Below, piece by piece: positions 6,235-6,323 of a stretch of 6,323 nt of DNA. Each line of letters begins with the position of its first letter. The first letter of the stretch is position 1. Source of the stretch: Candidatus Aminicenantota bacterium (GTDB lineage Bacteria > Acidobacteriota > Aminicenantia > Aminicenantales > Aminicenantaceae); assembly GCA_030633795.1 (NCBI GenBank), contig DAOWCB010000088.1, positions 1 to 6,323 on the forward strand. The letters run 5' to 3'. A program made the position numbers and the translations under genes. The notes under the pieces are model-generated. The model saw nothing but the letters and a program-made list of their open reading frames with translations, was not told the DNA's origin and made no database searches.

Positions 6235-6323
6235 ATGAGGTGGATTTAAATTTTTTGGAGTGTTATGATTTTTATTCGTTTGTGCGAGGGCATTTTGGTA
6301 AAATCAAAGACCATTCTCATCCA

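Noticed and set aside
6246..6323. Possible end of an upstream minus-strand gene, or start of a divergent plus-strand gene (ATG at 6265 with GGAG four bases before)
   Set aside because: Both frames are open to the window edge but have only about 20-26 codons. They contradict each other and show no recognisable motif.

Overview
The window reads as bacterial chromosome with all supported genes on the minus strand, so transcription runs from high to low coordinates. Base composition is moderate, with AT-rich gaps. The mix of membrane-anchored Hanks-type Ser/Thr kinases (N-termini of the MIGKTISHYKIL type), an FGE-like fusion and a CBM9-like/DUF5916 outer-membrane protein points to an Acidobacteriota-like lineage. 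Candidatus Aminicenantes or a neighbouring candidate phylum is most likely. This placement is inferred from protein style only; no marker gene is present.

Layout in transcription order: (1) a strong sigma70-type promoter (6206-6234) and a large exported CBM9-like + DUF5916 beta-barrel protein (3922-6171). (2) A second, similar promoter (3854-3882) directly behind that gene, which apparently drives a three-gene operon: a small uncharacterised beta-rich protein (3470-3817), a transmembrane Ser/Thr kinase with PEGA-like and FGE-like outer domains (1403-3439), and an exported alpha/beta hydrolase (425-1363). The gaps between these genes are 30 and 39 bases. (3) A 40-codon kinase relic (244-366), in which the first 12 codons of a kinase are joined in frame to what looks like the C-terminal tail of a TPR-type kinase. 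(4) The first 71 codons of another kinase (1-214), closely related to the first and cut by the window edge.

Working model (inference): the kinase spans the inner membrane and carries a non-catalytic FGE-like sensor or binding module outside. The hydrolase made next to it acts in the same outer compartment. From memory, related bacteria fuse kinase, FGE-like and hydrolase parts into one long protein, so this operon looks like a split version of that system. The paralogous kinase starts and the relic indicate that the locus has expanded and lost kinase copies.

No RNA gene, CRISPR array, insertion sequence, attachment site or convincing intrinsic terminator was seen. No gap without a gene exceeds about 160 bases.
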